From Streptosporangiaceae bacterium (GTDB taxonomy: Bacteria; Actinomycetota; Actinomycetes; Streptosporangiales; Streptosporangiaceae), in the NCBI GenBank assembly GCA_030041195.1, contig JASHOI010000403.1, forward strand, positions 1-18,618: 18,618 nucleotides of DNA. Reading direction: 5' to 3'. Each line of letters starts with the position of its first letter. Positions within the stretch are counted from its first letter, which is position 1. The notes beneath the pieces are model-generated. The model saw only the letters and a program-made list of their open reading frames with translations, did no database searches and was not told the DNA's origin. The translations under genes and the position numbers were made by a program. Positions 1 through 7,794 of the stretch are shown piece by piece.

Positions 1-1121
1 CGCGCTGCGGTGCCGCCGGGCCGGTCGCTGCCGCCGGGCCGCCGCGCCGCGCCAAGCACCATTCTCATCTCGATGGCCGTGCGCTCCGCCGTCTCTCGCC
101 ACGTCGTCCGGGCGCCGTGCCCGCTGGCCGCCGCGGACATCGCGGCGAGAACCCCGCGGTCGCCGCGCGCCACCCGGGCCAGGGTGGCGGCGAGCCCGGT
201 AACGCCGCCGCGGTAGCGGATCACAGCCTGATCCGGGAGGCCGGCCAGCCCGGGCAGGTCCGGCACGACGAGTGGCCTGCCGTGCGAGAGCGCGAGCACC
301 GCGGTGCCGCTGGTGGTCACCCGCCGGAACGGCAGGACGACGGCATCGGCCGCGCCGACCAGCGGGGTGACCTCCGCAGCGGGCACGTGCTCGAGGCGCA
401 GGGTGATGCGGCCGCTCCCGCGCCGGGCCAGCTCTTTCAGGCGGGAGCGCAGCTCCGGATCGTCACACCGGCCGGCCACCGTGAGCCGCGCAGGAGTGTC
501 ATCCGGCAGCGCGAGGAACGCCGCCAGCAGGTCCTCCACCCCCTTGTACTCCTCGACCCGGCCGAAGAAGAGGAAATGGCGGCGCGGATCATCCCCGGAG
601 CCCGGTGCTCGCAGCGCCCCGGCGGACGGAGCCGGGTCGAGCGGGCCGTGCTCGATGACCGCGCTCCGGCGCGGCACGGCCCCGAGGACCGCAAGCTCCG
701 CCAGTGCCGACCGCGAGTGAGCGAGCACCAGGTCGCTCGCCGCGACCAGGACCCGCCGCGCCCGCACGTCGTCGGCGAAGACCGGCTGGTGCGGCAGCAC
801 GTTGTGCGCGGTCCAGACCAGGCGCATGCGGAGCATCCGGCAGGTCCGCAGCCACAACCGGAACCAGACGTAGGCCAGCCGCCGCAGCACCGGGAAGCGG
901 CGCTCGCCCGGCAGCGCGAACGCGAACACCCAGTGCAGATGGACGACGCGCGCCCCGGCGATGCGCCCGGCCAGAACCTCGAGCGGCAGCAGCAGCAGGT
1001 TGAGCGTCTGCGACCGGGTCGGCTCGCCGATGTAGCTCACCCGTACGCCGAGCCGCTGCATCTCGCCGTACAGCAGGCCCTGGTACGGGTTCTGATCCCG
1101 GGGAAGCGCCAGAACCCTCAT
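1..1121 (-). CDS. GT4-like glycosyltransferase, 3' end beyond the window
   Basis: Reading leftward from ATG at 1121-1119, the frame stays open to the window edge, giving about 373 residues with no stop. It begins MRVLALPRDQNPYQ. Seen features are an N-terminal GT-B half with VVHLHWVFAFALPGE and WTAHNVLPHQP, a linker, and a C-terminal half with FLFFGRVEEYKGVEDLLAAF and VLPFRRVTTSGTAVLALSHG. This matches GT4-type retaining transferases that use nucleotide-activated sugars at the cytoplasmic membrane. The usual E-x7-E motif is not visible; the loop reads TTSGTAVLALSHG, a variant seen in some GT4-like enzymes. The tail is Ala/Arg/Gly/Pro-rich and may be disordered. The start overlaps the stop of the upstream GT2 gene (ATGA), so translation is probably coupled. 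Donor and acceptor cannot be told from sequence. Confidence 0.85.
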   Translation of the reverse strand, partial: MRVLALPRDQNPYQGLLYGEMQRLGVRVSYIGEPTRSQTLNLLLLPLEVLAGRIAGARVVHLHWVFAFALPGERRFPVLRRLAYVWFRLWLRTCRMLRMRLVWTAHNVLPHQPVFADDVRARRVLVAASDLVLAHSRSALAELAVLGAVPRRSAVIEHGPLDPAPSAGALRAPGSGDDPRRHFLFFGRVEEYKGVEDLLAAFLALPDDTPARLTVAGRCDDPELRSRLKELARRGSGRITLRLEHVPAAEVTPLVGAADAVVLPFRRVTTSGTAVLALSHGRPLVVPDLPGLAGLPDQAVIRYRGGVTGLAATLARVARGDRGVLAAMSAAASGHGARTTWRETAERTAIEMRMVLGAARRPGGSDRPGGTAA

Positions 1122-2041
1122 CGGCCCACCAGTTCCGCCAGGGCCCCGGCCCCATAGGCGAGGTGATCGGTCAGCACCCGGACCGCTCCGTTGGAGCGGT
1201 TTCGCCACGCGGGCACGATCAGCAGGGCGAGGTAGAGCGGGAACGCCAGGCTCGCGGGCCAGCCGACGCGGGACACCGCCCGGGCCGGGAGCGCCACGGC
1301 AAGCGGCACCCCGAGCAGGTACGCGGGGTAGACGACGACCATCGGGTCGCGGCGGAGCACGTGCCTGCGCCGCGCGCGGTGCTTGCGGTAAAGCCGCATC
1401 CGTGCCTTGCCGTAAGCATAGGAGCGGCGCAGCTGACGGCGCCGGGTCCCGAAGTCATGCCGGATCACGGCGTGCGGAACGCCCCGGATCCGGTAGCCGG
1501 CGTCGGTGAGGCGCCAGCTGAAGTCGACGTCGGAGCCGTAGCAGAACCGCTCGTCGAACCCGCCGACCGCGTCGAAGGTTGCGCGGCGGAAGGCCAGGTT
1601 GATGGTGGGGCACTCGGCCAGGTAGCGGGCCTGCAGGGCGTGCCGTGCCCCGCGGTCGTACACCGGGTCGCTGCCCGGCACCGCCAGCGTCAGCCCGCAC
1701 GTCACGTTCTCCCCATGACGCAACGGCGCGACGATCCGCGCGAGCCAGCCGGGATCGGTCCGGCACCCCGCGTCGGTGAAAACGATGATCTCGCCCCGGG
1801 CCGCGCGCACCCCGGCGTTGCGCTGATGCGGGATGGACACGGCCACTCCCTCCGGTTGCCGGAACGGGAGCCAGCGGACCCGGTCGGCGTGCCGACGCCG
1901 GATGTGGTCGAGCCGGCCACAGGACGCGTCGACGACGACGACCTCGCAGGGCTCCCCGAGGTCCGCGGCCTGGCGGGTCACGTCGGCCAGGGTGTCGTCG
2001 AGGCCGGCCTCGTCCTTGCTGATGATGACGATGGAGATCAC
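1118..2041 (-). CDS. GT2 family glycosyltransferase
   Basis: A 307-residue GT-A enzyme. The start is GTG at 2041-2039, whose GTGA overlaps the stop of the upstream membrane-protein gene; the next residues, ISIVIISKDEAGLDDTL, are the classical beginning of a GT2 fold. Key positions are VVVVDAS (about 35-40), the metal-binding region FTDAGCRTDPGWL (D90 onward), FRRATFDAVGGFDERF (about 151-166), and an acidic acceptor-side motif YGSDVDFSWRL with D171 and D173. The C-terminus (about 225-300) has two or three hydrophobic stretches and is probably membrane-associated. Basic residues such as KARMRLYRKHRARRRH lie just before the first helix. It probably adds one sugar to a lipid-linked or surface glycan in the operon's pathway. 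Specificity is unknown. Confidence 0.9.
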   Translation of the reverse strand: MISIVIISKDEAGLDDTLADVTRQAADLGEPCEVVVVDASCGRLDHIRRRHADRVRWLPFRQPEGVAVSIPHQRNAGVRAARGEIIVFTDAGCRTDPGWLARIVAPLRHGENVTCGLTLAVPGSDPVYDRGARHALQARYLAECPTINLAFRRATFDAVGGFDERFCYGSDVDFSWRLTDAGYRIRGVPHAVIRHDFGTRRRQLRRSYAYGKARMRLYRKHRARRRHVLRRDPMVVVYPAYLLGVPLAVALPARAVSRVGWPASLAFPLYLALLIVPAWRNRSNGAVRVLTDHLAYGAGALAELVGR

Positions 2042-4326
2042 CGATGGAACACCTCCGATGAGCCGTCCGTGTACACGAGGTCGTAGTTGGCACCGAGGAA
2101 CGCGGCGGGGAACACATAGGTGACGGTGCGATCGTCGTAGAGCGCACGGGCCCGCCCGTCGACGACGTTGGCGCGGCTGGCGTACACCCAGCCGTGCTGG
2201 CTGATCGTCAGCGGCGTCACGTCGCTGACCAGGCCGCGGTAGATCCCGGCGACCGCGGACAGCGGGAGCTGCGCGTAGCGGTCGGCGTACACGAGCTGGC
2301 CCGGGCGCACGGAGGCGCCGAGCCACCGGGCCGAGGCCAGCTCGGGTGCTGTCATGTAGTAGCGCTCGAAGTCCTCGCCGCTGTTCGCCAGGTTGGTGGC
2401 GGTGCCGCCGCCGAGCAGGACGCCCGCCAGGCCGCTTGTGGTGAGGAACATCGTCATCAATCCGGCGGCGGTGACCAGCACCGCCGCTGCCTGCCGCCAC
2501 CTTCGCTGGCCGGCCAGCCGCGCCGTGAGCCAGAACAGGGCGACGGCCAGCACCGCCGTCGACTGCAGCAGGGCCCGTTCCTGGTTGTAGGCGTCGGCCA
2601 GGGTGCCGCTCAGCCTGATCAGCGCGAGCAGGAAAATCGTGGCCAGCGCGAGCAACCCGACCTGGCGGGTAAGGACCGGCGTCCTGCGCCACACCACCAT
2701 GAGCAGGGCCCCCACCGCGCCGAGCAGGTACACGAGCTGCTGGACGATCACGGAGCCGATGTTGAGCGCGCTGCTGGCCGCGTGCCAGGTCACCGGCGGA
2801 ACCGGCGGGGCCGAGTTGCGCAGCGCGTACCTGGGCAGGCCGGCGTCGGGAAGCGGGGTCACGTAGCGCACGTGCGCTTCGTAGTAGGAGTGCACCAGCC
2901 GCTGGTACTGCCCGGCCGGCATCGGCGTTGCGGTGTTGCCCTGGAGGTAGGCGGCGACCGGGCTCTGCCCGGCCGCACGGTTGGGCAGCACGTCAAGCCC
3001 GTGCGCCTGCAGCGACTGGCCGAGCTGGAGCAGCCCTGACGCGGCCGAGTGGGTCACCGGGCCGTACCAGACGAACGCGGCCGCGAGCGACACCAGGAAC
3101 GCGACCGCGAACGCTCCCGTTATCACCGGGATGTCGCGCCGGATCCGAGACGCCAGCCACTGCAGCACGATCGCGAGCCCGATGATCGTGATCGCCACGT
3201 ACGTGGTCGAGTAGTGGGCCGTGACCATCGCGAGGCTGAGCAGGGCGACCAGAGCCCACCGCGATCGCCTGGGGACCGTGGCGTCCAGCATCGCCGCGAG
3301 CAGCGCCGCGAACAGCACCAGCGCGATCTCCTGGCGCGCGATCGCCGGGAGTTCCAGCGCGAACGCGGCCTGCATGACGAAGAAGCCGGCCGCCGCGAAG
3401 GCCCAGCGGGCCGGCAGCACCCGGCGGGCCAGGTAGAAGATGGCCACCGGGAACAGCGCGGCGATCGCCGGGTAGAGAACCTTGAGCACGAGCAGCGCGG
3501 GCAGCCCGGTCAGGAAGTGCAGCTCGGCAGGCATGACGGTCACGCTGAGCATCGCGCCGTACGCATCGCCGCGGTGCGCCGTGTACCAGATGCCGTTGGA
3601 CACCGTCTGCTGCAGGTCGTAGTACTCGGTGGCGATGTCGAAGCCGTAGACGAGGTCGCCGCGCAGCGAATACGACCACATCGTGGCCAGCTCGGCCGCG
3701 TAGAGGATGACCGCGAGCAGCGTCATGTCCAGCCGCGAGGCGAAGAGCAGCCCGGCCACGAGGATGACGGCACAGGCGGCAAGCGCGATCGCAGCGACCG
3801 TGTTGCTGCCGCCGCTGTTCAGGCGCAGCGCCCCGGCCGCCGCGGCAAGCGCGACCAGGAGCGGCCAGGCGTAGCGGGTCCGCTGGGCCAGCGAGCCCCA
3901 CGGTATCGCCACATCCGACGGGGCGCGTGCGGAGGCGGCGAGCAGCGCCAGGCAGATGATCTCCAGCGTGGCGAGCAGCGGCCAGGGCCGCAGCGGAGCG
4001 GCCACGCCGACCAGCGGCCCGGCCAGGTCCACCGCCAGCCCGGAGCCGAACAGGACCACGATCGACGCGCACGGCACGTACACCGGGAACGACGCCACGG
4101 CCCGGCCGGGGACCCGCAGCGCGCGCAGCAGGATGACGCCGGGGACCACGAGCAGCAGCGGCACGAGCAGCACCTGCACCGCCCACAGCCCGCGCAGCGG
4201 CACCAGGAGCGCGATGATGACCAGCGCCACGGCGTGTGCCGCGAGCTCGCGGCCGGCCAGGGCGGCCCCGCCCGGCTCCGGGGTTTGCGGGCTTCGCTGC
4301 AGCTCGGTCAGCAGTTTCGTCGTCAT
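2038..4326 (-). CDS. Large polytopic membrane protein, DUF2206-like, probable GT-C-type transferase or polymerase
   Basis: A 762-residue protein with many hydrophobic helices from about residue 30 to 640 and a soluble C-terminal portion of roughly 110 residues. The first extracytoplasmic loop after a block of helices carries VYGFDIATEYYDLQQT, with D230 and E234. It is followed by NGIWYTAHRGDAYGAMLSVT and then KVLYPAIAALFPVAIFYLARR. That arrangement resembles what I recall of DUF2206 proteins and, more loosely, GT-C enzymes with an acidic pair in loop 1 that use polyprenyl-phosphate sugars. The family name is from memory and unchecked. ATG at 4326 overlaps the GT4 stop (ATGA), and the 3' end overlaps the next GT2. 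With a DPM1-like enzyme in the same operon, transfer or polymerisation of lipid-linked sugar outside the membrane is a reasonable inference. Confidence 0.8.
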   Translation of the reverse strand: MTTKLLTELQRSPQTPEPGGAALAGRELAAHAVALVIIALLVPLRGLWAVQVLLVPLLLVVPGVILLRALRVPGRAVASFPVYVPCASIVVLFGSGLAVDLAGPLVGVAAPLRPWPLLATLEIICLALLAASARAPSDVAIPWGSLAQRTRYAWPLLVALAAAAGALRLNSGGSNTVAAIALAACAVILVAGLLFASRLDMTLLAVILYAAELATMWSYSLRGDLVYGFDIATEYYDLQQTVSNGIWYTAHRGDAYGAMLSVTVMPAELHFLTGLPALLVLKVLYPAIAALFPVAIFYLARRVLPARWAFAAAGFFVMQAAFALELPAIARQEIALVLFAALLAAMLDATVPRRSRWALVALLSLAMVTAHYSTTYVAITIIGLAIVLQWLASRIRRDIPVITGAFAVAFLVSLAAAFVWYGPVTHSAASGLLQLGQSLQAHGLDVLPNRAAGQSPVAAYLQGNTATPMPAGQYQRLVHSYYEAHVRYVTPLPDAGLPRYALRNSAPPVPPVTWHAASSALNIGSVIVQQLVYLLGAVGALLMVVWRRTPVLTRQVGLLALATIFLLALIRLSGTLADAYNQERALLQSTAVLAVALFWLTARLAGQRRWRQAAAVLVTAAGLMTMFLTTSGLAGVLLGGGTATNLANSGEDFERYYMTAPELASARWLGASVRPGQLVYADRYAQLPLSAVAGIYRGLVSDVTPLTISQHGWVYASRANVVDGRARALYDDRTVTYVFPAAFLGANYDLVYTDGSSEVFHR

Positions 4327-5519
4327 TGCGCCAGCGCCAGCCCGTCGGAGGACGCGGCAGCCCGGCCGTCGGCGAGGCCGACGTGGAACGCCTTGGCGAC
4401 CCGTTCCGTCATCACGTCCCAGTCGTAATCGGCGAGCCAGGGATCGATGTCGGATCGGCCTGGCCGCGAGCTCGTCTCGGCGAGCAGGCGCCTCGTCGCC
4501 TCCGCGAGGGCGGGCGTGGACGGATCGCAGATGACGCCGTGCGCCGACCGCGCTGCGAGATGCCCGGCGAGGTTGTCGGGATCCGAGGTCGTCACCACCT
4601 CCAGGCCGCAGGCGAGGGCCTCGAGCACCGAGATTCCGAACCCCTCACGCGCCGAGGGGAACACGAAGACCTTGGCGGCCTTCATCAGCGCGTAGACCTC
4701 CTCCTGCGCGGCGACGTCGTGCCGGAACTCCACCGCGCGATCCACCCCGAGCGCGCGTGCCTGCGCCCGCAGCGCCGCCCGTTCCGGCCCGTCGCCGATG
4801 ACCCGGCAGGTCACGGGCGTGCCCTGGGCGTGCAGCAGCGCGACGGCGTCCAGCAGCATCCCGACCCGCTTGTGCGCCACCAGCCGGCTGACCACGACGA
4901 GGTCGGTGGCCGCCGGGTCGGGGCGGCAGCCGCGGACCGCGTCCAGGTCGATGCCGTTCGGCGCCACCGTGATCGACGCCCCGGCGCCGAGGATCGCCCG
5001 GAGCCGGTCCGCGGTCTGCGCCGAAGCGGCGATGATGTGGTCCGGCAGGCGCATGGCGACCTGCTGCGTGAGCCAGGCGGCCAGGCCGGCCCGGCCCAGG
5101 TACTGCCGCCAGTAGTCCCGGTCCCAGACCTCATGCCAGGTGACCACGAAGCGCTTGCGCCGGAGCGTCGCCACCAGGCGCAGCACGAAGATCTGGAGGT
5201 ACGGCATGTGGTCGGCCTCGAGCACGTCGAACCTGCGCCCGAGCAGCCGCAGGCAGGCGAGGGCGAAACCCGCGGCCTGGCGCATGGATCTGTGCCCCCC
5301 TGCGTACAGCGGGATCAGCGGCGAGATCGCGTGGAACGTGACCCCGTCCGCAACCCGCTCATCTGAGCCGGGCCACCAGCGCATCGTGTAGACGTGCACG
5401 TCGGCGCGGCCCGCCATGCGGCGGGCAAGCTCGTGGTAGCGGAGTTCCTTGCCGCCACGGTGATACGGGTAGATCGCGTCGCTGACGAAGGCGATGACGG
5501 GGCGGTGGTGCGGCGTCAC
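4323..5519 (-). CDS. GT4 family glycosyltransferase
   Basis: A 398-residue GT-B enzyme. I start it at GTG 5519-5517, which overlaps the previous stop (GTGA) and leads into TPHHRPVIAFVSDAIYPYHR; an upstream in-frame ATG would overlap the previous gene by about 100 bases. The N-terminal half has YHRGGKELRYHELARRM (glycine-rich loop) and FVVTWHEVWDRDYWRQYLG. The C-terminal half has ITVAPNGIDLDAV, VVSRLVAHKRVGMLLDA and FPSAREGFGISVLEALACG, containing the E-x7-E donor-site motif of retaining GT4 enzymes. Length is normal for the family. It sits in the six-gene operon and probably adds a sugar on the cytoplasmic face. The usual GxPVV after the E-x7-E region is GLEVVTT here. Confidence 0.93.
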   Translation of the reverse strand: MTPHHRPVIAFVSDAIYPYHRGGKELRYHELARRMAGRADVHVYTMRWWPGSDERVADGVTFHAISPLIPLYAGGHRSMRQAAGFALACLRLLGRRFDVLEADHMPYLQIFVLRLVATLRRKRFVVTWHEVWDRDYWRQYLGRAGLAAWLTQQVAMRLPDHIIAASAQTADRLRAILGAGASITVAPNGIDLDAVRGCRPDPAATDLVVVSRLVAHKRVGMLLDAVALLHAQGTPVTCRVIGDGPERAALRAQARALGVDRAVEFRHDVAAQEEVYALMKAAKVFVFPSAREGFGISVLEALACGLEVVTTSDPDNLAGHLAARSAHGVICDPSTPALAEATRRLLAETSSRPGRSDIDPWLADYDWDVMTERVAKAFHVGLADGRAAASSDGLALAQ

Positions 5520-5965
5520 GGGCTCCCCTTCCCTGGCGCGCAGGCCGTCCAGTAGTCGATGGATTCGGCTGGGCTGCTGAGGTTCACCGCCACGCGGAGC
5601 CGCCCGTCCACGCATGAGGTCGCCACCCGTCTGGCCACCGTGGCGGCGGACCCGGCCCGCACCCTGACTTCGCCGGTGGCCACGCGCCGGGAGTGCCCGT
5701 TCCGCTCGACCGTGATCGACCAGGTGTAGCCGCGGGAACCGCCGGACGAGTTACGGATCACGAACGACACGCCCAGGTCCGCGTGCGGGGACCGCAGCTG
5801 CTCGGGCAGCGACTGCGGCGCCGCGAACGACAGCGCGGTGTAACTCGCGGGCTCTGCGAACAGGCCCGCCTTTGCCAGCGCCGAATGGCCGCCAGACGTC
5901 TGAGCGACTCCGGCGGCCGTCACCGCGGCAGCGATCAGGCCGGCAAGGCCCCACCATCGAGCCAT
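5516..5965 (-). CDS. Small secreted or anchored protein, DUF1616-like beta domain
   Basis: A 149-residue protein. Residues 1-22 (MARWWGLAGLIAAAVTAAGV...) form a signal peptide or single anchor, so the rest should lie outside the membrane. The body (about 40-145) looks like one beta-sandwich: LGVSFVIRNSSGGSRGYTWS, a strand with SRRVATGEVRVRAGS, then LRVAVNLSSPAESIDYWTAC. Two cysteines, C118 and C142, could pair. The pattern resembles the extracytoplasmic domain of DUF1616 membrane proteins; that resemblance is from memory. The gene overlaps the preceding GT2 by 31 bases and the following GT4 by 4. A role as an extracellular accessory to the neighbouring large membrane protein is inference. No catalytic motif is visible. 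Confidence 0.75.
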   Translation of the reverse strand: MARWWGLAGLIAAAVTAAGVAQTSGGHSALAKAGLFAEPASYTALSFAAPQSLPEQLRSPHADLGVSFVIRNSSGGSRGYTWSITVERNGHSRRVATGEVRVRAGSAATVARRVATSCVDGRLRVAVNLSSPAESIDYWTACAPGKGSP

Positions 5966-6891
5966 CGGGCTAACCCGGCGGCGGCCACGATGGCAGCGGC
6001 GTCACCGCTCGCGGATTCCCCGGCACGTACCGCCGGATGCGTGTCCGCCCCTGGCAGGGCCGGGCTCGCGTGTCCGCCGACGACCGAGAGCGCCATGGCG
6101 GACCTCACCCTCGAGCCGAAGGACAGCCGTACCTGGAGCAGGATCCGCACACACGCGACCGCGTCCATCCAGCGGATCTTCTTGCCCTGGGCGTGCGAAC
6201 GGCTGTAGTAGCTGACCGGAACCTCGAACGGGCGGATGCCGAGCTTCAGCAACAGCGCGGTGATCTCGGTGTCCAGCCCGAACCCGATTTCACTGAGCGG
6301 CAGCGTCCTGAGCAGCGGCAGCGGGATCAGCTTGAGGCAGGTGTGCAGGTCGCTCAAGCCGGCGTCGAAGATCATGTTCGCCAGCTGCGTCAGGACGCGG
6401 TTCCCCGTCGCGTACCGGTAAGACTGATAGACGGTGTAGAACCCGAACAGCCGCGCGCCGTACACGACCTCGCTCCGGCCGGACAGCACCGGTTCCAGCA
6501 TCCTCGGGATGTCCGCTGGCGAATACTCCAGGTCCGCGTCGAACGGCAGCGCGTGCGTTCCGGTGGCCAGCTTCACGGCCGAGCGCAGCGCCGCGCCCTT
6601 GCCGAGGTTGACCACGTGCCGGTACACGATCACCCGGGGGTCATCCAGGTGCGCGAGCAGCATCTGCGTGCCGTCCGTGCTGCCGTCGTCCACGACAATC
6701 AATTCGATGTCGCAGGGGTAATCGGTCTGGAGTATCTCCGTGATCGCCCGGCCGATCCGCTGCTCCTCGTTATAAGCGCACATCAGGATCGACAACTTGA
6801 CCGGGATTTCACCGACCGTGGCTGGACGCTTCGGCAGTGGCCGGGGCTCGTTTCTCGTCAGCCGGTTACGGCTGACCATCGGTGCCGTCAT
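5935..6891 (-). CDS. GT2 glycosyltransferase, DPM1 / polyprenyl-phosphate sugar synthase-like
   Basis: A 318-residue, first gene of the minus-strand operon. The GT-A core spans about residues 33-270: LSILMCAYNEEQRIGRAI, LIVVDDGSTDGT, NLGKGAALRSAVKLATG, the D-x-D centre FDADLEYSPADIP (D118-D120), then FGLDTEITALLLKLG and SYYSRSHAQGKKIRWMDAVA. The last motif is typical of dolichyl/polyprenyl-phosphate mannosyl- or glucosyltransferases, which move sugar from a nucleotide donor to a lipid carrier. About 30 basic, proline-rich residues precede the core, and about 45 low-complexity residues follow it, overlapping the next gene. I chose ATG 6891; ATG at 6879 (residue 5) is an alternative. A purine-rich GAGAGGG lies 12 bases upstream of 6891. 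It probably supplies the lipid-linked donor for the DUF2206-like protein. Confidence 0.9.
   Translation of the reverse strand: MTAPMVSRNRLTRNEPRPLPKRPATVGEIPVKLSILMCAYNEEQRIGRAITEILQTDYPCDIELIVVDDGSTDGTQMLLAHLDDPRVIVYRHVVNLGKGAALRSAVKLATGTHALPFDADLEYSPADIPRMLEPVLSGRSEVVYGARLFGFYTVYQSYRYATGNRVLTQLANMIFDAGLSDLHTCLKLIPLPLLRTLPLSEIGFGLDTEITALLLKLGIRPFEVPVSYYSRSHAQGKKIRWMDAVACVRILLQVRLSFGSRVRSAMALSVVGGHASPALPGADTHPAVRAGESASGDAAAIVAAAGLARWLDGGALPA
6857..6876 (-). promoter_or_regulatory. Perfect hairpin at the start of the first operon gene
   Basis: GTCAGCCG and CGGCTGAC form an 8-bp perfect inverted repeat around a 4-base loop. It lies directly after the in-frame ATG at 6879-6877, inside codons 6-12 of the first glycan gene. 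In the mRNA it could hinder initiation at that ATG or mark 6891 as the real start. It could also be chance from codon choice. No T-run follows, so it is not a terminator. Confidence 0.3.
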
Positions 6892-7598
6892 AGAAAAAAT
6901 CAGCCCTCTCGATAAGTGTTGCGGTTGGGGGCAGCCTCGGCGCTGCGTTATCCGGCGCTCAAGCGAATCTGGAGGCCGTTTGACGTGACACGGGCCCAGC
7001 CGGTCTACCCCTGGTTAGCCGGCGGGCCGCGCCCGCGTGTCCGGTGGTTTTGCCTGGCCCCGACACAGACTGTTACATCGCTTCGCCCGCACCGGGTCAC
7101 CCAGCAGGGTTAGGACCGGCTACTCAATGTGAGGTAGTCGCGGTTAGCCGCTCACCACACTGCCGGTATGGGTACTGCGATCGGGGTACGCTGCCACGTC
7201 TGCGTGGATGGAGAACCTGACGCATCCCGTGCAACAGGAACTTACCTGCGCCGCAGATTTTTCGTGCTCACTCGGCGTAATCGACGGTTACATTCTGTTT
7301 ATGTTGTATGTAGCTACTGCCCTATTTGGGGGATTATGCACTCGGAGGGCCGGCGCCCCGTCGCTACGGTGCCCCGCCAACGGTGTGGCCGGCCCGGCGC
7401 TGTCGCTCCAGCGCAATTCCGCGTACCCGACACGGCCCCGCAGCGCACAACCGACCACCCCGGCACGCCGCCACCCCCGGCACGCCGCCACCCCGGCACG
7501 CCGCCACCCCGCGCCGCCTGGCGCTGAGACGTCCCATGTTGTACTTCCAGCCCCAGATACCCCAGACGCCCCAGCCGGGACCCGCTCCGGTATCCGAT
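6892..7598. other. Non-coding region upstream of the glycan operon
   Basis: About 700 bases with no credible gene. Open frames here are low-complexity or lack family-like sequence, and they overlap on both strands. The part nearest 6892 should hold the leader and promoter of the leftward operon, but I could not pick out a convincing -35/-10 pair. The stretch about 7250-7335 is clearly more AT-rich than its surroundings and is a candidate regulatory or transcription-start region. The tandem repeat at 7461-7510 is listed separately. Confidence 0.6.
7461..7510. repeat. Three-copy tandem repeat, 16-17 bp unit
   Basis: The unit CGGCACGCCGCCACCC occurs three times head to tail, beginning at 7461, 7478 and 7494; the first copy has one extra C. 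It is in non-coding sequence between divergently transcribed genes. There are no spacers of CRISPR type. It may be slippage-prone simple repeat or a protein-binding array; nothing in the sequence decides this. Confidence 0.8.
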
Positions 7599-7657
7599 TT
7601 CCATGATCTGGGTGGATAACGACCAAATACACGGCGTTTGCCACCCAGATCATGGAA
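7599..7657. repeat. Perfect 17-bp inverted repeat with 25-nt loop
   Basis: TTCCATGATCTGGGTGG at 7599-7615 is exactly complementary to CCACCCAGATCATGGAA at 7641-7657. The loop 7616-7640 is AT-richer than average. There is no T-run after either arm. Just downstream, at about 7686-7693, ATCCACCC can pair with GGGTGGAT at the inner end of the left arm, so an alternative shorter structure is possible. Candidates are a dimeric-regulator operator, a structured leader element for the GT gene 140 bases downstream, or a small non-autonomous mobile element. Confidence 0.85.
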
Positions 7658-7751
7658 CACCCGACCGCAGCAACACCCTGTCTTGATCCACCCGTCGAGA
7701 TGCACGGCCTCGGCGGGTGCTCTTGTTTCCGGGTACATGCGTGCGCCCGGC

Positions 7752-7785
7752 TATAGTCGGCGTCGGGGGACAAATTCCTGAGAGG
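7752..7785 (+). promoter_or_regulatory. Probable -10 box and ribosome binding site for the GT2 at 7795
   Basis: TATAGT at 7752-7757 fits a housekeeping -10 element; no good -35 is seen 16-18 bases upstream. GAGAGG at 7780-7785 lies 9 bases before GTG 7795 and only 3 before GTG 7789, which favours 7795 as start. The implied leader is about 30 nt. This places transcription start downstream of the inverted repeat. Confidence 0.4.
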
Positions 7786-7794
7786 CCGGTGTGC

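Noticed and set aside
117..1157. A 346-codon plus-strand open frame at the left end
   Set aside because: It is opposite the edge GT4-like gene, whose frame stays open to the boundary and carries GT-B motifs.
3049..4428. A 459-codon plus-strand open frame
   Set aside because: Its product is dominated by Arg, Gln, His and Glu, the typical reverse-strand reading of a GC-rich membrane-protein gene, here the DUF2206-like gene.
7461..7510. A possible CRISPR array
   Set aside because: The 16-17 base units are contiguous with no spacers, and no cas gene is present.
7288..7773. Minus- and plus-strand open frames in the large intergenic region
   Set aside because: They overlap each other, cross the tandem and inverted repeats, and show no domain, signal or ribosome site.
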